From: Neorhizobium sp. NCHU2750
GTDB lineage: Bacteria > Pseudomonadota > Alphaproteobacteria > Rhizobiales > Rhizobiaceae
Assembly: GCF_003597675.1 (NCBI RefSeq)
Contig: NZ_CP030827.1
Coordinates: 4,158,501 to 4,222,500 of the forward strand
Direction of reading: 5' to 3'
DNA: 64,000 nt
Shown here piece after piece: positions 9,747-19,175 of the stretch. Below the pieces are notes generated by a model, which was not told where the DNA came from, searched no databases, and saw only the letters and a program-made list of their open reading frames with translations. A program made the translations under genes and the position numbers. How positions within the stretch are numbered: position 1 is the stretch's first letter; every line of letters begins with the position of its first letter.

Positions 9747-10466
9747 TCAATCGCCTCGGCGCATGAGACGAGGCAGCGTGATCATGGCAACGAGCGACAT
9801 GATGGCCAGACTGAACCATGTCAGTATGTAGGCGAGGTGGCTATTGCGGAAATGCACGACCGTCAGGCCGCCGACCGGATAGCCGCCGGGATTGGGCGTG
9901 GCATCGGCATCGATGAAATAGGGAACGACATTGGCGAGCCCCTTGTTTTCGCCGATTGCGGCAACGTCGCGGGAATACCAGCTGTTGGTCGCGGGCTTGT
10001 TGCTGCGCAGGAAGGCACCACCCGGTTCGCTGAGCCTAAGTAGACCAGTGACGGTGATATTGCCGCCGATCTCGCCCTCGCTACGGGTCGACGGATCGCG
10101 ATGATCCGGCGGCACGAAGCCGCGATTGATCAGCACGACGGTGCCGTCAGTCTCAGTGAGGGGAGTTATGACCCAGAAGCCGGGCCCGAGTTCGGTCACG
10201 GCCTGGACAAGCGTTTCGCGGCTATGGTCGAAATGGCCGCTGACCGTCACATGGCGATATTCCGCATCGGCGGGATTGGTCGACGTCCATTGTGTGGGTG
10301 AGGGCGGTGCGCTTGCCTGCGCGTGCACGCGGGCATCGACGCGGGCGATCAGGTCAAGCTTCCAGAACAGGCGTTGGATCTGCCAGATGCCGAGTGCGGT
10401 GAACACGATGGTCAAAAACAGAAGAAACGCCCGAAAGCCAAGATATGATTTCACGGGCGTTTCCAT
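9747..10466 (-). CDS. SURF1 family cytochrome oxidase assembly protein
   Basis: A 239-residue inner-membrane protein that helps assemble heme-copper oxidases. It has the SURF1 layout: an N-terminal transmembrane helix (about 8-27, ending GIWQIQR), a periplasmic domain with the conserved EYRHVTVSGHF, GFWVITPL and INRGFVP segments, then GYPVGG, and a C-terminal transmembrane helix (about 208-231). It follows cyoD by 59 nt on the same strand and is almost certainly the last gene of the cyo operon. It probably serves the bo3 oxidase encoded there. Confidence 0.93.
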   Translation of the reverse strand: METPVKSYLGFRAFLLFLTIVFTALGIWQIQRLFWKLDLIARVDARVHAQASAPPSPTQWTSTNPADAEYRHVTVSGHFDHSRETLVQAVTELGPGFWVITPLTETDGTVVLINRGFVPPDHRDPSTRSEGEIGGNITVTGLLRLSEPGGAFLRSNKPATNSWYSRDVAAIGENKGLANVVPYFIDADATPNPGGYPVGGLTVVHFRNSHLAYILTWFSLAIMSLVAMITLPRLMRRGD

Positions 10467-10525
10467 TTTTCAAATATCCGAATGCAGGCTGACCCTGCCC
10501 GAGGGCAGGGCGATGCGTGCAAGCC

Positions 10526-10927
10526 TTACGGCATGTTCTTCATCATTTCCGGCGTCATGGGCATCATGTTCGTATTGAGATGATGCATGACCCAGAGTGA
10601 GCCAGTCAGCGCGATGACGACCAGAAGCACCGTGAAGATCAGTGCCATGATCGTCCAGCCGCCTTCCGACTTCGTGTTCATGTGCAGGAAGTAGACCATG
10701 TGGACGACGATCTGGATCCCGCCGAGGATCATGATCGCGGCGACGGTCGCTGCCTTGCTCGAGAGCACGTCGCCCATGACCAGCCAGAAGGGAATGGCGG
10801 TAAGGATGACCGACAGGACAAAGCCTGTCATGTAGCTCTTGAACGTGCCATGGCTGGCTTCGTGGCCATGGCTGTGGCCGTGATGCGCGTCGTGCGCATC
10901 CTCATGAGAAGGGGCGTGCGCGCTCAT
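10526..10927 (-). CDS. cyoD: Cytochrome o ubiquinol oxidase subunit IV
   Basis: A 133-residue subunit of the proton-pumping bo3 quinol oxidase. After a His-rich N-terminus ([16 protein letters not shown]) come three transmembrane helices with the CyoD/COX4-pro pattern [16 protein letters not shown], then [13 protein letters not shown] and [23 protein letters not shown]. The tail is Met-rich. The chosen ATG at 10927 overlaps the cyoC stop (ATGA), implying translational coupling. An upstream in-frame start would only add residues encoded inside cyoC. The His-rich N-terminus is longer than in the E. coli protein and could bind metal; that is inference. Confidence 0.93.
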   Translation of the reverse strand: MSAHAPSHEDAHDAHHGHSHGHEASHGTFKSYMTGFVLSVILTAIPFWLVMGDVLSSKAATVAAIMILGGIQIVVHMVYFLHMNTKSEGGWTIMALIFTVLLVVIALTGSLWVMHHLNTNMMPMTPEMMKNMP

Positions 10928-11544
10928 CCGGTTACTCCCATCAGGTATACGAAGGAAAAGACGCCGATCCAGACGACGTCCAGGAAGTGCCAGAACATCG
11001 ACAGGCACATCAGGCGACGCTTGTTTTCGGCGATCAGCCCCTTCATCGAAACCTGTACCATCAGCGTGATCAGCCAGATGATACCGAAGGTGACGTGCAG
11101 GCCGTGCGTGCCGACCAGCGTGAAGAAGGCGGACAGGAAGGCAGAACGCTGCGGACCGGCACCTTCATGGATCAGGTTGACGAACTCGTAGAGTTCCAGA
11201 CCGATGAAGATCGCGCCGAACACGGCGGTAACAGCCAGCCAGAACAGCGTTTCAGCCTTGCCTCCACGCTCCATCTGCAGCATCGCGAAGCCGTAGGTGA
11301 TCGACGAGAACAGCAGCATGGCGGTGTTGACGGCCACGATCGGCAGTTCGAACAGATCCGCCGGCGAAGGGCCGGCCGCATAATTGCGACCGACGACAGC
11401 ATAGGTGGCGAACAGGATCGCGAAGATCAGGCAGTCGCTCATGATGTAGAGCCAGAACCCGAGATTCGTGGAATTCTCCGGGTGATGGTCTTCCGTCAGG
11501 TAGAATTGCGGCTTTTCCGCAGGGTCGATTTTAATAGCGCTCAT
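10924..11544 (-). CDS. cyoC: Cytochrome o ubiquinol oxidase subunit III
   Basis: A 206-residue subunit with five transmembrane helices of the heme-copper oxidase subunit III family. Conserved segments are [19 protein letters not shown], a Glu-containing helix ([13 protein letters not shown]), [13 protein letters not shown] and the terminal [20 protein letters not shown]. The ATG at 11544 lies 4 nt after the cyoB stop with AGGTG before it. An upstream ATG at 11565 would overlap cyoB. It sits in the cyoABCD order typical of quinol oxidases. Confidence 0.94.
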   Translation of the reverse strand: MSAIKIDPAEKPQFYLTEDHHPENSTNLGFWLYIMSDCLIFAILFATYAVVGRNYAAGPSPADLFELPIVAVNTAMLLFSSITYGFAMLQMERGGKAETLFWLAVTAVFGAIFIGLELYEFVNLIHEGAGPQRSAFLSAFFTLVGTHGLHVTFGIIWLITLMVQVSMKGLIAENKRRLMCLSMFWHFLDVVWIGVFSFVYLMGVTG

Positions 11545-11548
11545 GGTC

Positions 11549-13546
11549 TCACACCTGCTTTGCAAGCAGTTCGGTACGCTGGTTCTCCACCGCGGTCACT
11601 TCTTCGGCCGGGATGTAGAAATCACGCTTGTAGTTGAAGGTATGCCCGATTGCCGTTGCGATCATGACCACGAAGGACAGGGCCGCCAGCCACCAGATAT
11701 ACCAGATCAGGGCAAAGCCGCAGATCAGGGCGAAGAAGCTGAGGATCGCGCCGGCGCCGGTGTTTTTCGGCATATGGATCGGAAGATAACCTTCCAGCGG
11801 ACGCACATAGCCACGGTTCTTCATGTCATACCAGCTGTCATGGTCGTGGATGACAGGCGTGAACGCGAAGTTGTACTGCGGCGGCGGCGACGAGGTCGAC
11901 CATTCCAGCGTACGGCCGTTCCACGGATCACCGGTCTCGTCCTTCAGCTGGTCGCGCTTGAGATAGCTGACGACGAGCTGGATGATGAAGGACAGGATAC
12001 CGAGTGCGATCAGGAAGGCGCCGAAAGCGGCAATGACGAACCAGATCTGCAGCGACGGATCTTCGAACTGGGATACGCGGCGGGTAACGCCCATCAGGCC
12101 GAGTACGTAGAGCGGCATGAAGGCGAAGTAGAAGCCGACCAGCCAGAACCAGAAGGACATCTTGCCCCAGAACGGATCGAGCTTGTAGCCGAACGCCTTC
12201 GGGTACCAGTAGCTGATGCCCGCCATCATGCCGAACAGCACGCCGCCGATGATGACGTTGTGGAAGTGGGCGATCAGGAAGAGCGAGTTGTGCAGCACGA
12301 AGTCGGCCGGCGGAACCGCCAGCATGACGCCGGTCATGCCGCCGATGGTGAAGGTCACCATGAAGCCGATCGTCCACAGCATCGGCAGTTCATAGCGAAC
12401 GCGTCCGCGATAGATGGTGAACAGCCAGTTGAAGATCTTCGCACCGGTCGGGATCGAAATGATCATCGTGGTGATGCCGAAGAAGGCATTGACCGAGGCG
12501 CCGGAGCCCATCGTGAAGAAGTGGTGCAGCCAGACGAGGTAGGAGAGAACCATGATCACGCAGGTCGCGTAAACCATCGAGGCATAGCCGAACAGGCGCT
12601 TGCCGGAGAAGGTCGCAACGACTTCCGAGAAGATGCCGAATGCCGGCAGGATCAGGATGTAGACTTCCGGGTGGCCCCAGATCCAGATCAGGTTGACATA
12701 CATCATCGGGTTGCCGCCGAGATCGTTGGTGAAGAAGTTCGTACCGACATAGCGGTCGAGCGTCAGCAGAACGAGGCTGGCGGTGAGGATCGGGAAGGAT
12801 GCGACGATCAGGATGTTGGTGCAGAGCGCGGTCCAGGTGAAGACCGGCATCTTCATGAGGGTCATGCCCGGTGCGCGCATCTTAACGATGGTCGCGATCA
12901 GGTTGATACCCGAGAGCGTCGTGCCGACACCGGCGATCTGCAAGCCCCAGATATAATAGTCGACGCCGACACCCGGGCTGGCGGACAGGCCCGACAGCGG
13001 CGGATAGGCCAGCCAGCCGGTCCGTGCGAACTCGCCGATGAACAGCGACAGCATGGTGATGATCGCGCCGGCCGTCGTCATCCAGAACGAGAAGTTGTTC
13101 AGGAACGGGAAGGACACGTCGCGTGCGCCGATCTGCAGCGGCACGACGAAGTTCATGAAACCGGTAACGAAGGGCATGGCCACGAAGAAGATCATGATCA
13201 CGCCGTGGGCGGTGAAGACCTGGTCGTAATGGTGCGGCGGAAGATAGCCGGCATTGCCGTTGAAGGCGATTGCCTGCTGGGCACGCATCATGATGGCGTC
13301 CGAGAAGCCGCGCAGCAGCATCACGATCGCCAGGATGATGTACATCACGCCGATCTTCTTGTGGTCGATGCTGGTGACCCAGTCCTTCCACAGCGGGCCC
13401 CACCACTTCATGTATGTAATGAGACAAAGGAGAGCGAGGCCGCCCAGGGCTACGCCGGCGAAGGTCGCGACGAGGATCGGCTCGTGGTAGGGGATCGATT
13501 CCAGCGTCAGCCGGCCAAAGATCATTTTTTGGATATCAGGATCCAT
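11549..13546 (-). CDS. cyoB: Cytochrome o ubiquinol oxidase subunit I
   Basis: A 665-residue catalytic subunit carrying low-spin heme b, the high-spin heme o and CuB. It shows the family's [18 protein letters not shown] motif (CuB His and cross-linked Tyr), HHFFTMG, and the helix X His region HFHNVIIGG. The N-terminal [12 protein letters not shown] and the [11 protein letters not shown] heme ligand region are also visible. About 15 transmembrane helices are expected. The ATG at 13546 ([11 protein letters not shown]) matches the length of known CyoB. A further start at 13633 would run back into cyoA. It is 49 nt downstream of cyoA. Confidence 0.96.
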   Translation of the reverse strand: MDPDIQKMIFGRLTLESIPYHEPILVATFAGVALGGLALLCLITYMKWWGPLWKDWVTSIDHKKIGVMYIILAIVMLLRGFSDAIMMRAQQAIAFNGNAGYLPPHHYDQVFTAHGVIMIFFVAMPFVTGFMNFVVPLQIGARDVSFPFLNNFSFWMTTAGAIITMLSLFIGEFARTGWLAYPPLSGLSASPGVGVDYYIWGLQIAGVGTTLSGINLIATIVKMRAPGMTLMKMPVFTWTALCTNILIVASFPILTASLVLLTLDRYVGTNFFTNDLGGNPMMYVNLIWIWGHPEVYILILPAFGIFSEVVATFSGKRLFGYASMVYATCVIMVLSYLVWLHHFFTMGSGASVNAFFGITTMIISIPTGAKIFNWLFTIYRGRVRYELPMLWTIGFMVTFTIGGMTGVMLAVPPADFVLHNSLFLIAHFHNVIIGGVLFGMMAGISYWYPKAFGYKLDPFWGKMSFWFWLVGFYFAFMPLYVLGLMGVTRRVSQFEDPSLQIWFVIAAFGAFLIALGILSFIIQLVVSYLKRDQLKDETGDPWNGRTLEWSTSSPPPQYNFAFTPVIHDHDSWYDMKNRGYVRPLEGYLPIHMPKNTGAGAILSFFALICGFALIWYIWWLAALSFVVMIATAIGHTFNYKRDFYIPAEEVTAVENQRTELLAKQV

Positions 13547-13595
13547 GGATGGGTATCCGTCTTTCGTATTTTCTGAAAGCGCTAGAAGCGCCGGC

Positions 13596-14735
13596 TCAGT
13601 TGGTGGATTGCGCTGCAGCGGCGTGCGCGCCACCGTGGTTCATGCCGGGCATGTCCGACATGCCGGAGGTCGTCGCCATGGCTTCGTGCATGGCGGCATC
13701 GGTCTTCATGCTGGTTTCGGCCGGCTTGCTCGTCGGCGAACCGAATTCGTCGATCGGGTTGGCGTCCATCTTCAGCTTTTCGAAGTTCTCGTGGCTCTCT
13801 TTGCCCGCACCGCCCATCATGTCGATGTGCATCATTTCATCCATGCACATCTTGCCGGGTTCGGCGCACATGTTGAGGATCTTGTGGTAGAGGCCGTCGT
13901 CTGCCGAGGCGTAATAGTGCACCGGCTCTTTTTCGCTCGGCTTGGCGAGCTTCAGATAGGCGTCGCGGCTGAGCGCGGTGCCGTTCTGCTTGACCATCGC
14001 GACCCACTGGTCGAAGCCCTGCTGGCTCTGGCCGTGGAACTTGAAGCGCATATGCGAGAATCCGGGGCCGGAGAAGTTGGCCGAAATGCCCTCATACTCG
14101 CCTTCGTGGTTGATCACCGCATGAAGCTTCGTTTCCATGCCCGGCATCGCGTAGATCTGGCCTGCCAGTGCCGGAATGTAGAAGGAGTTCATCACGGAGG
14201 TGGCCGTGATATTGAACGTGATCGGGCGATCGACGGGGGCCGCGATCTCGTTGACCGTTGCGATGCCGTATTCCGGATAGAAGAACAGCCACTTCCAGTC
14301 GAGTGCGACGACATCAACCTCGAGAGGCTTGGTGCCTGCCGGGATCTGCCGCTCTGCATCGATCCGGTCGAGCGGCCGGAACGGGTCGAGCTTGTGGGTG
14401 CTGATCCAGGTGATCGAACCGAGCGCGATGATGATGGCAAGCGGTGCAGACCAGATGACCACTTCCAGGCGGGTTGAATGATGCCATTCGGGATCATACT
14501 TAGCCTTGGTGTTCGACTGTCTGTAGTGCCAGGCGAAATACAGCGAAAGACAAATGACCGGAACGATGATCAGCAGCATCAGGATGGTTGATACGACGAT
14601 CAGATCGGCCTGCTGCTTGGCGATATCGCCGGACGGCGACATCACCACCAGGTCACAGCCTGACATGAGTGGGAGGATGAGGAGGAGTGAAAGCTGGCAA
14701 AGACGCCGGACGATTGGGGACATTGGTCTGCTCAA
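13596..14735 (-). CDS. cyoA: Cytochrome o ubiquinol oxidase subunit II (lipoprotein)
   Basis: A 379-residue subunit II. It has a lipoprotein signal with lipobox LMSGC (Cys27), two transmembrane helices (about 42-65 and 88-108) and a cupredoxin-fold domain lacking the CuA ligands, as expected for a quinol oxidase. Conserved segments are [18 protein letters not shown] and [18 protein letters not shown]. The C-terminus carries an unusually long Met/His-rich tail ([15 protein letters not shown]) after a Cys/Met cluster, which may bind copper; that is inference. It is the first gene of cyoABCD-SURF1. An alternative ATG four codons downstream is possible. Confidence 0.94.
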   Translation of the reverse strand: MSRPMSPIVRRLCQLSLLLILPLMSGCDLVVMSPSGDIAKQQADLIVVSTILMLLIIVPVICLSLYFAWHYRQSNTKAKYDPEWHHSTRLEVVIWSAPLAIIIALGSITWISTHKLDPFRPLDRIDAERQIPAGTKPLEVDVVALDWKWLFFYPEYGIATVNEIAAPVDRPITFNITATSVMNSFYIPALAGQIYAMPGMETKLHAVINHEGEYEGISANFSGPGFSHMRFKFHGQSQQGFDQWVAMVKQNGTALSRDAYLKLAKPSEKEPVHYYASADDGLYHKILNMCAEPGKMCMDEMMHIDMMGGAGKESHENFEKLKMDANPIDEFGSPTSKPAETSMKTDAAMHEAMATTSGMSDMPGMNHGGAHAAAAQSTN

Positions 14736-15042
14736 ATTTGCTTTTTATCTAGTTCGCGTATCGGAGCGATGCTCCGATCTCCATGAGGTGTTTTGTCGCA
14801 GCGCGACATGTTTTCGCGCCACGGCACACCACCGGCTCCGTTTCGAACGAGGTCGGTCCTGCGGGCGGCAATCTAACGTATAAAGTTGACGGAAGACAGT
14901 GCTCGAATGTCCGAGACTGAAGATTGTGGCAAAAAATGTCAAAATTCTTCCATTAGACAAATTTGAAGTTGAAATCTTGATTGACAGCAAGTCCGGCCAA
15001 CATACTCATTGTTGTGCAATGACGCGAAGGAGGACGTTAGTC
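14736..15042. promoter_or_regulatory. Divergent promoter region between cyoA and an MFS gene, with two perfect palindromes
   Basis: The region separates two outward-facing genes. A perfect 8-bp inverted repeat, ATCGGAGC-GAT-GCTCCGAT, lies at 14760-14778, about 25 nt upstream of the cyoA start. A second perfect one, TGTCGC-AGC-GCGACA, lies at 14794-14808. Near the MFS gene the sequence turns AT-rich (about 14930-15000). The palindromes could be operators or leader hairpins of the cyo operon. The GTCGC/GCGAC halves recall sites described for RegA/ActR-type redox regulators, but this is only a resemblance. Confidence 0.5.
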
Positions 15043-16395
15043 ATGGCAGAAGCAACAGTTTTGGCGACTCATCCGTCGTCTACGGCGATGGAGCGCGATG
15101 CAAGGCAAATTCATGACGACAAGCCCATCTCGGCGGGAAATATCGCCATCGGGGTCGTCATCGGCAGAACATCGGAATTTTTCGACTTTTTCGTCTTCGG
15201 GCTCGGCTGCGTGCTCGTATTTCCGCGGCTGGTCTTTTCGTTCGCACCAGACCCGGTAACCGCCACGCTTTATTCGTTCGCGATCTTCTCGCTGGCGTTT
15301 CTGGCGAGGCCCGTGGGGTCCTTCGTCTTCATGTGGATCGACCGGACCTATGGACGTGGCACGAAACTCACGACCGCCATGCTCATCCTCGGCGGTTCCA
15401 CGGCGTCGATCGCCTTTCTGCCGGGCTACGAATCGATTGGCATGTGGTCGGTCGCTCTTCTGGCTCTGTTCCGTCTGGGGCAGGGATTTGCGCTCGGCGG
15501 CGCCTGGGATGGTCTCGCCTCGCTTCTGGCGATCAATGCGCCGGCGAACCGTAAGGGCTTCTACGCGATGATCCCGCAATTGGGCGCACCTTTCGGCTTC
15601 GCATTGGCCAGCGTCCTTTTCGGTTACTTCGTGGTCAATGTCTCGGACGCCGATTTTCTCGACTGGGGGTGGCGTTATCCGTTCTTCGTCGCGTTTGCGA
15701 TCAACGTCGTGGCCCTGTTCGCAAGGTTGCGCATCGTTGCCTCGCATGAATTCGGCGCGGCATTGGAAAGCCACGAACTCGAGGCACGGCCGATCGCCGA
15801 GATGCTGCGCGTTCATGGTCTCGATGTTGTCATCGGCGCATTCGCGCCGCTTGCAAGCTTTGCCATGTTCCATCTGGTGACGATCTTCCCGCTAAGCTGG
15901 GTGACCCTTTTTGGCGGCCAGTCGGCGGGTGCTTTCCTGTTCGTGCAGGTCGTCGGTGCAGCGGTCGGCTTCGTCACCATCGTGCTGTCAGGGCTTCTGG
16001 CTGATCGGCTTGGCCGTCAACGGCAGCTCCTGATCGGTGCGGTCATCATCGCGATCTTCAGCTTCACGGCGCCTTTCCTGCTCGATGCCGGCAGTGCAGG
16101 GCAGGCGGCTTTCATCATCCTGGGCTTTGCCATCCTGGGTCTGTCCTTCGGGCAGGCATCCGGATCGGTCTCGTCACGCTTCAGTCAAGCCTATCGATAC
16201 ACCGGGTCGGCGCTGACATCCGATCTCGCCTGGCTGATCGGCGCAGGTTTTGCTCCGCTCGTGGCGCTTGGCTTGGCCAGCAATTTCGGCATTATCTTCA
16301 TCGGTGGCTACCTGATCTCCGGCGCAATCTGTACCATCCTGGCGCTGTTGCTGAGCCGTAAGCTGGATGTCGTCGAGATGCCGGTGCGTCGCTAG
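15043..16395 (+). CDS. MFS transporter (metabolite:H+ symporter-like)
   Basis: A 450-residue inner-membrane permease with about 12 transmembrane segments. It resembles the MHS (ShiA/ProP-like) branch. The first helix begins SEFFDFFVFGLGCVLVFPRLVF, and loop 2-3 contains FLARPVGSFVFMWIDRTYGR, close to the RPxGxxxFGxxGDRxGR pattern. A later segment, FRLGQGFALGGAWDGLASLL, matches the family's RLxQGxxxGGE region with Trp-Asp replacing the usual Glu. The long frame extends 48 codons upstream, but the ATG at 15043 has AAGGAGG about 10 nt before it. The substrate is unknown. Confidence 0.85.
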   Translation: MAEATVLATHPSSTAMERDARQIHDDKPISAGNIAIGVVIGRTSEFFDFFVFGLGCVLVFPRLVFSFAPDPVTATLYSFAIFSLAFLARPVGSFVFMWIDRTYGRGTKLTTAMLILGGSTASIAFLPGYESIGMWSVALLALFRLGQGFALGGAWDGLASLLAINAPANRKGFYAMIPQLGAPFGFALASVLFGYFVVNVSDADFLDWGWRYPFFVAFAINVVALFARLRIVASHEFGAALESHELEARPIAEMLRVHGLDVVIGAFAPLASFAMFHLVTIFPLSWVTLFGGQSAGAFLFVQVVGAAVGFVTIVLSGLLADRLGRQRQLLIGAVIIAIFSFTAPFLLDAGSAGQAAFIILGFAILGLSFGQASGSVSSRFSQAYRYTGSALTSDLAWLIGAGFAPLVALGLASNFGIIFIGGYLISGAICTILALLLSRKLDVVEMPVRR

Positions 16396-16777
16396 CAGGA
16401 AGGCCGAAGCGAGAGCCGTGCTCCCGCTCGACGGCTGAACAGATCCACCCCGGCGCACATTATATAATGTTAGCGTCGGGGTGAGCATGTCTCTTCGGTG
16501 CCGGTCTAGATGACTCTAAGCGAAGCAGGCGGTAGTGCCTGATAGGGCTCTTTTGGATAAGCCCGGATCTGCAGGATTTCTAACCTCGACTCCGCAAACT
16601 TTGTGCGCGTTGCCAAGCGGGCGCTGCCTCGCTATTGTCGCTCAATGAGTTGAAGAAATGCCGCGCAAGACCCTTGGCGGTTTGTGGGCCTCGGCGCTAT
16701 CGCGGTTCATGAGCCTTTGTGCCTCGATTGTGAGGATGTGTTTTACAGCGGCTTGGTGAGGCAGGGAGCCTGCGGAC
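16396..16777. other. Intergenic region carrying a 38-bp palindrome
   Basis: The stretch lies between the MFS gene and a small membrane-protein gene on the same strand. Its only clear structure is the large palindrome at 16446-16483. I saw no tRNA, terminator T-tract or conserved small gene in the remainder. Confidence 0.4.
16446..16483. repeat. Two-layer palindrome downstream of the MFS gene
   Basis: GC-rich outer arms CACCCCGGCGC and GCGTCGGGGTG (one mismatch) enclose a perfect AT-rich palindrome, ACATTATATAATGT, with a 2-nt offset. It begins 50 nt after the MFS stop. There is no following T-run, so it is not a classical Rho-independent terminator. It could be a processing or stability hairpin, or an operator for the next gene. 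Confidence 0.6.
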
Positions 16778-17104
16778 GTGAGCGGCATTCGAGCGTTTTT
16801 TCACCTCCTCAGCTTTCTCAGCCTGGCAGCGGCCATCCTCGTCGGAACGCTTGATTCCATCCAGTCCGTATCGGCTTCCCGCGTTGTCCTGACCAGCCTC
16901 GGCAATGCCTGGCTCAATCTCGATCCTGCCAGCCTGACACTGGCAGAACTCTCTGCCAGTGACTATATCAGCGTCGATATATGGAGGCCCCTTGTCGCGC
17001 CATTACTCGCCCAGCCGACCTGTGCCGTGTTCCTGGTTCTGGCACTGCTTTTCTGGATGATAGGCTACAAGCGGCAGTCGTTCGCCGGGCGGTTTTCCGC
17101 CTGA
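16778..17104 (+). CDS. Small two-helix membrane protein, unknown function
   Basis: A 108-residue protein starting at GTG. It has an N-terminal hydrophobic helix (about 5-24, FFHLLSFLSLAAAILVGTL) and a second near the C-terminus (about 82-95, CAVFLVLALLFWMIGY). A polar loop of about 55 residues lies between and would be periplasmic if the N-terminus is inside. I do not recognise a named family. Codon use fits the neighbours. It lies upstream of msrA with a 113-nt gap. Confidence 0.6.
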   Translation: MSGIRAFFHLLSFLSLAAAILVGTLDSIQSVSASRVVLTSLGNAWLNLDPASLTLAELSASDYISVDIWRPLVAPLLAQPTCAVFLVLALLFWMIGYKRQSFAGRFSA

Positions 17105-17217
17105 ATGGGAATTGGACCTATATGCCTGCGGCATGTCCGCTGGTGACAGCATGTGCAGCGCAGATCGGACAAGGGATTATCCTAAGGGCAAAAGTGTCGC
17201 CGAGTTAGGAGGCTAGC

Positions 17218-17877
17218 ATGTTCCTGAGTGAGATTTTCAACAAGAAGACCGTCATGCCGTCGGCGGAGACTGCTCTTCCGGGCCGCCCGGATGCGATCCC
17301 GACATCCGATATCCATTTCGTCAGCGGCCGCCCGCTGATGGCGCCTTATCCGGCTGGCCTGGAGGTCGCCTATTTCGGCATGGGCTGCTTCTGGGGTGCC
17401 GAGCGCCTGTTCTGGAAAGTGCCGGGCGTCTATGTGACCGCCGTCGGCTATGCGGGTGGCATTACGCCCAATCCGACCTATCACGAAACGACGACGGGTC
17501 TCACCGGCCATGCCGAAATCGTCAAGGTCGTCTTCGACCCGAAGGTCGTCTCCTACCGCCAGTTGCTGAAACTGTTCTTCGAGGAACATGATCCGACGCA
17601 GGGCATGCGCCAGGGCAATGATATCGGCACGACTTATCGTTCCGCCATCTATACGACCAGTGACGATCAGGCTGCAGAAGCCCGCGAGGCTTTGGATGCC
17701 TTCCAGGCGGCATTGACGCGCGCCGGCCGGGACACGCCGATAACCACCGAACTGGACCCTGTTCCGACCTTCTATTATGCCGAGGACTATCACCAGCAAT
17801 ATCTCGCCAAGAACCCTGCCGGCTATTGCGGCCTCAAGGGAACCGGCGTGTCCTGCCCGGTGGATAAGGTGGCCTGA
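17218..17877 (+). CDS. msrA: Peptide methionine sulfoxide reductase MsrA
   Basis: A 219-residue enzyme that reduces the S-epimer of methionine sulfoxide in proteins, a repair reaction in the cytoplasm. The catalytic motif [13 protein letters not shown] (about 54-66) holds the nucleophilic Cys. Other conserved parts are [35 protein letters not shown] and [13 protein letters not shown]-terminal [13 protein letters not shown] segment supplies two more cysteines that can act in recycling. It has about 50 extra N-terminal residues before the catalytic domain, as in other rhizobial MsrA proteins. TAGGAGG precedes the ATG. Confidence 0.95.
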   Translation: MFLSEIFNKKTVMPSAETALPGRPDAIPTSDIHFVSGRPLMAPYPAGLEVAYFGMGCFWGAERLFWKVPGVYVTAVGYAGGITPNPTYHETTTGLTGHAEIVKVVFDPKVVSYRQLLKLFFEEHDPTQGMRQGNDIGTTYRSAIYTTSDDQAAEAREALDAFQAALTRAGRDTPITTELDPVPTFYYAEDYHQQYLAKNPAGYCGLKGTGVSCPVDKVA

Positions 17878-18107
17878 ACCTCGGCCAATATGTCTCATCC
17901 GCCGCGGATTTGTGCAGGTCCGCGGGCAAATTCATGCAGGCTGCCAAAGGGATAGGCGTTTTTACCAGTTGAAAAAAATCTGGTGAATTTTTCCGTAGCA
18001 CATGCAAGAGTAGTTGCAGCCAAGCCTTCTAAGAGGGGGGCAGGTGACCGCTTGATGTCTGAGTGACAGCTTTGCGGGAGGACCTAAACAGTAAAAAACA
18101 GGGCTGC

Positions 18108-19103
18108 ATGATGAAGAAAACCCTTTTGAGCCTTCTTGCCGTGGCTGCGATGTCGACGACCGCTCTGGCGGCGGACATCAAGCCGGCGCTGGTCTACGGC
18201 ACCGGCGGCAAGTTCGACAAATCCTTCAACGAGGCTGCCTATACGGGCGCTGAAGCCTACAAGAAGGAAACCGGCACCGATTACCGCGATTTCGAGCCGA
18301 CCAGCGACACGCAGGGCGAGCAGGCGATCCGCAACTTTGCCAGCCGCGGCTATAACCCGGTCGTGGCTGTGTCCTTCGCCTGGACCTCGGCCATGGAAAA
18401 GGTCGCCGCGGAATTCCCCGATACCAAGTTCGTCATTGTCGACTCCGTCGTTGACCTGCCGAATGTCCGCTCGGTCGTCTACAAGGAAGAGGAAGGCTCC
18501 TACCTCACCGGCCTCCTCGCCGGCATGGAATCGAAGACCGGCAAGGTCGGCTTCGTCGGCGGCATGGATATCCCGCTGATCCGCAAGTTCGGCTGCGGTT
18601 ACGTCCAGGGCGTCAAGGCTGCCAATCCGAAGGCGGAAGTCTTCCAGAACATGATCGGCACTACCGGCGCGGCATGGAACGACCCGGTACGCGGTGGCGA
18701 ACTCGCCAAGAACCAGATCGATCAGGGCGCCGACGTGATCTACGCGGCAGCCGGCGCTTCCGGCCTCGGCGTGCTGCAGACGGCCGCCGACAACAAGAAG
18801 TTCTCGATCGGCGTCGATTCCAACCAGAACTATCTGCATCCGGGTTCGGTTCTGACCTCCATGGTCAAGCGCGTCGATCTGGCCGTCTACAATGCCTACA
18901 AGGATACCGCCGCTGACAAGTTCACCGCCGGCGTCCAGGCCAACGGCATCAAGGAAAACGGCGTCATGGCCGCGATCGACGACAACAACAAGGCGCTGAT
19001 CACCCCGGAAATGATGGCTGCCGTCGACAAGGCCAAGGCGGATATCATTGCCGGTACCGTCAAGGTGCACGACTATATGTCGGACAACGCCTGCCCGATG
19101 TAA
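18108..19103 (+). CDS. BMP-family nucleoside-binding lipoprotein/periplasmic protein
   Basis: A 331-residue solute-binding protein of the BMP/PnrA family that captures nucleosides for the ABC importer encoded next. The N-terminal signal peptide MMKKTLLSLLAVAAMSTTAL is followed by cleavage near ALA-AD and has no lipobox Cys. The mature protein shows the family's GKFDKSFNEAAYTGAEAY, then GFVGGMDIPLIRKFGCGYVQG and SIGVDSNQNYL. The frame also allows a GTG at 18063, but the signal peptide starts cleanly at 18108. A strong terminator follows, so the binding protein may be made in excess over the transporter subunits. Confidence 0.92.
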   Translation: MMKKTLLSLLAVAAMSTTALAADIKPALVYGTGGKFDKSFNEAAYTGAEAYKKETGTDYRDFEPTSDTQGEQAIRNFASRGYNPVVAVSFAWTSAMEKVAAEFPDTKFVIVDSVVDLPNVRSVVYKEEEGSYLTGLLAGMESKTGKVGFVGGMDIPLIRKFGCGYVQGVKAANPKAEVFQNMIGTTGAAWNDPVRGGELAKNQIDQGADVIYAAAGASGLGVLQTAADNKKFSIGVDSNQNYLHPGSVLTSMVKRVDLAVYNAYKDTAADKFTAGVQANGIKENGVMAAIDDNNKALITPEMMAAVDKAKADIIAGTVKVHDYMSDNACPM

Positions 19104-19116
19104 GCTCTCTGTCGAG

Positions 19117-19152
19117 GGGGCGCGTGACGGTTTCCGTCATGCGCCCCTTTTT
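19117..19152 (+). terminator. Rho-independent terminator after the binding-protein gene
   Basis: A near-perfect stem, GGGGCGCGTGACGG / CCGTCATGCGCCCC, with a TTT loop is followed by TTTTT. It lies between the binding-protein gene and the ATPase gene of the same transporter. Partial read-through would give the usual high ratio of binding protein to membrane complex. Confidence 0.88.
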
Positions 19153-19175
19153 CGTATCAGCATAAGGTCGAGCCT

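Noticed and set aside
11543..13576. A 677-codon open frame on the plus strand
   Set aside because: It is antisense to cyoB, is rich in His/Asp/Glu/Arg as expected of a shadow of a GC-rich gene, and has no recognisable domain.
17902..17925. Hairpin CCGCGGA-N10-TCCGCGG after msrA as a terminator
   Set aside because: The stem is perfect but only 7 bp, with no T-run; it is too weak to list as a terminator.
17878..18107. Purine riboswitch upstream of the nucleoside-binding protein
   Set aside because: I looked for a purine-type aptamer core and paired stems and found only short, unrelated hairpins.
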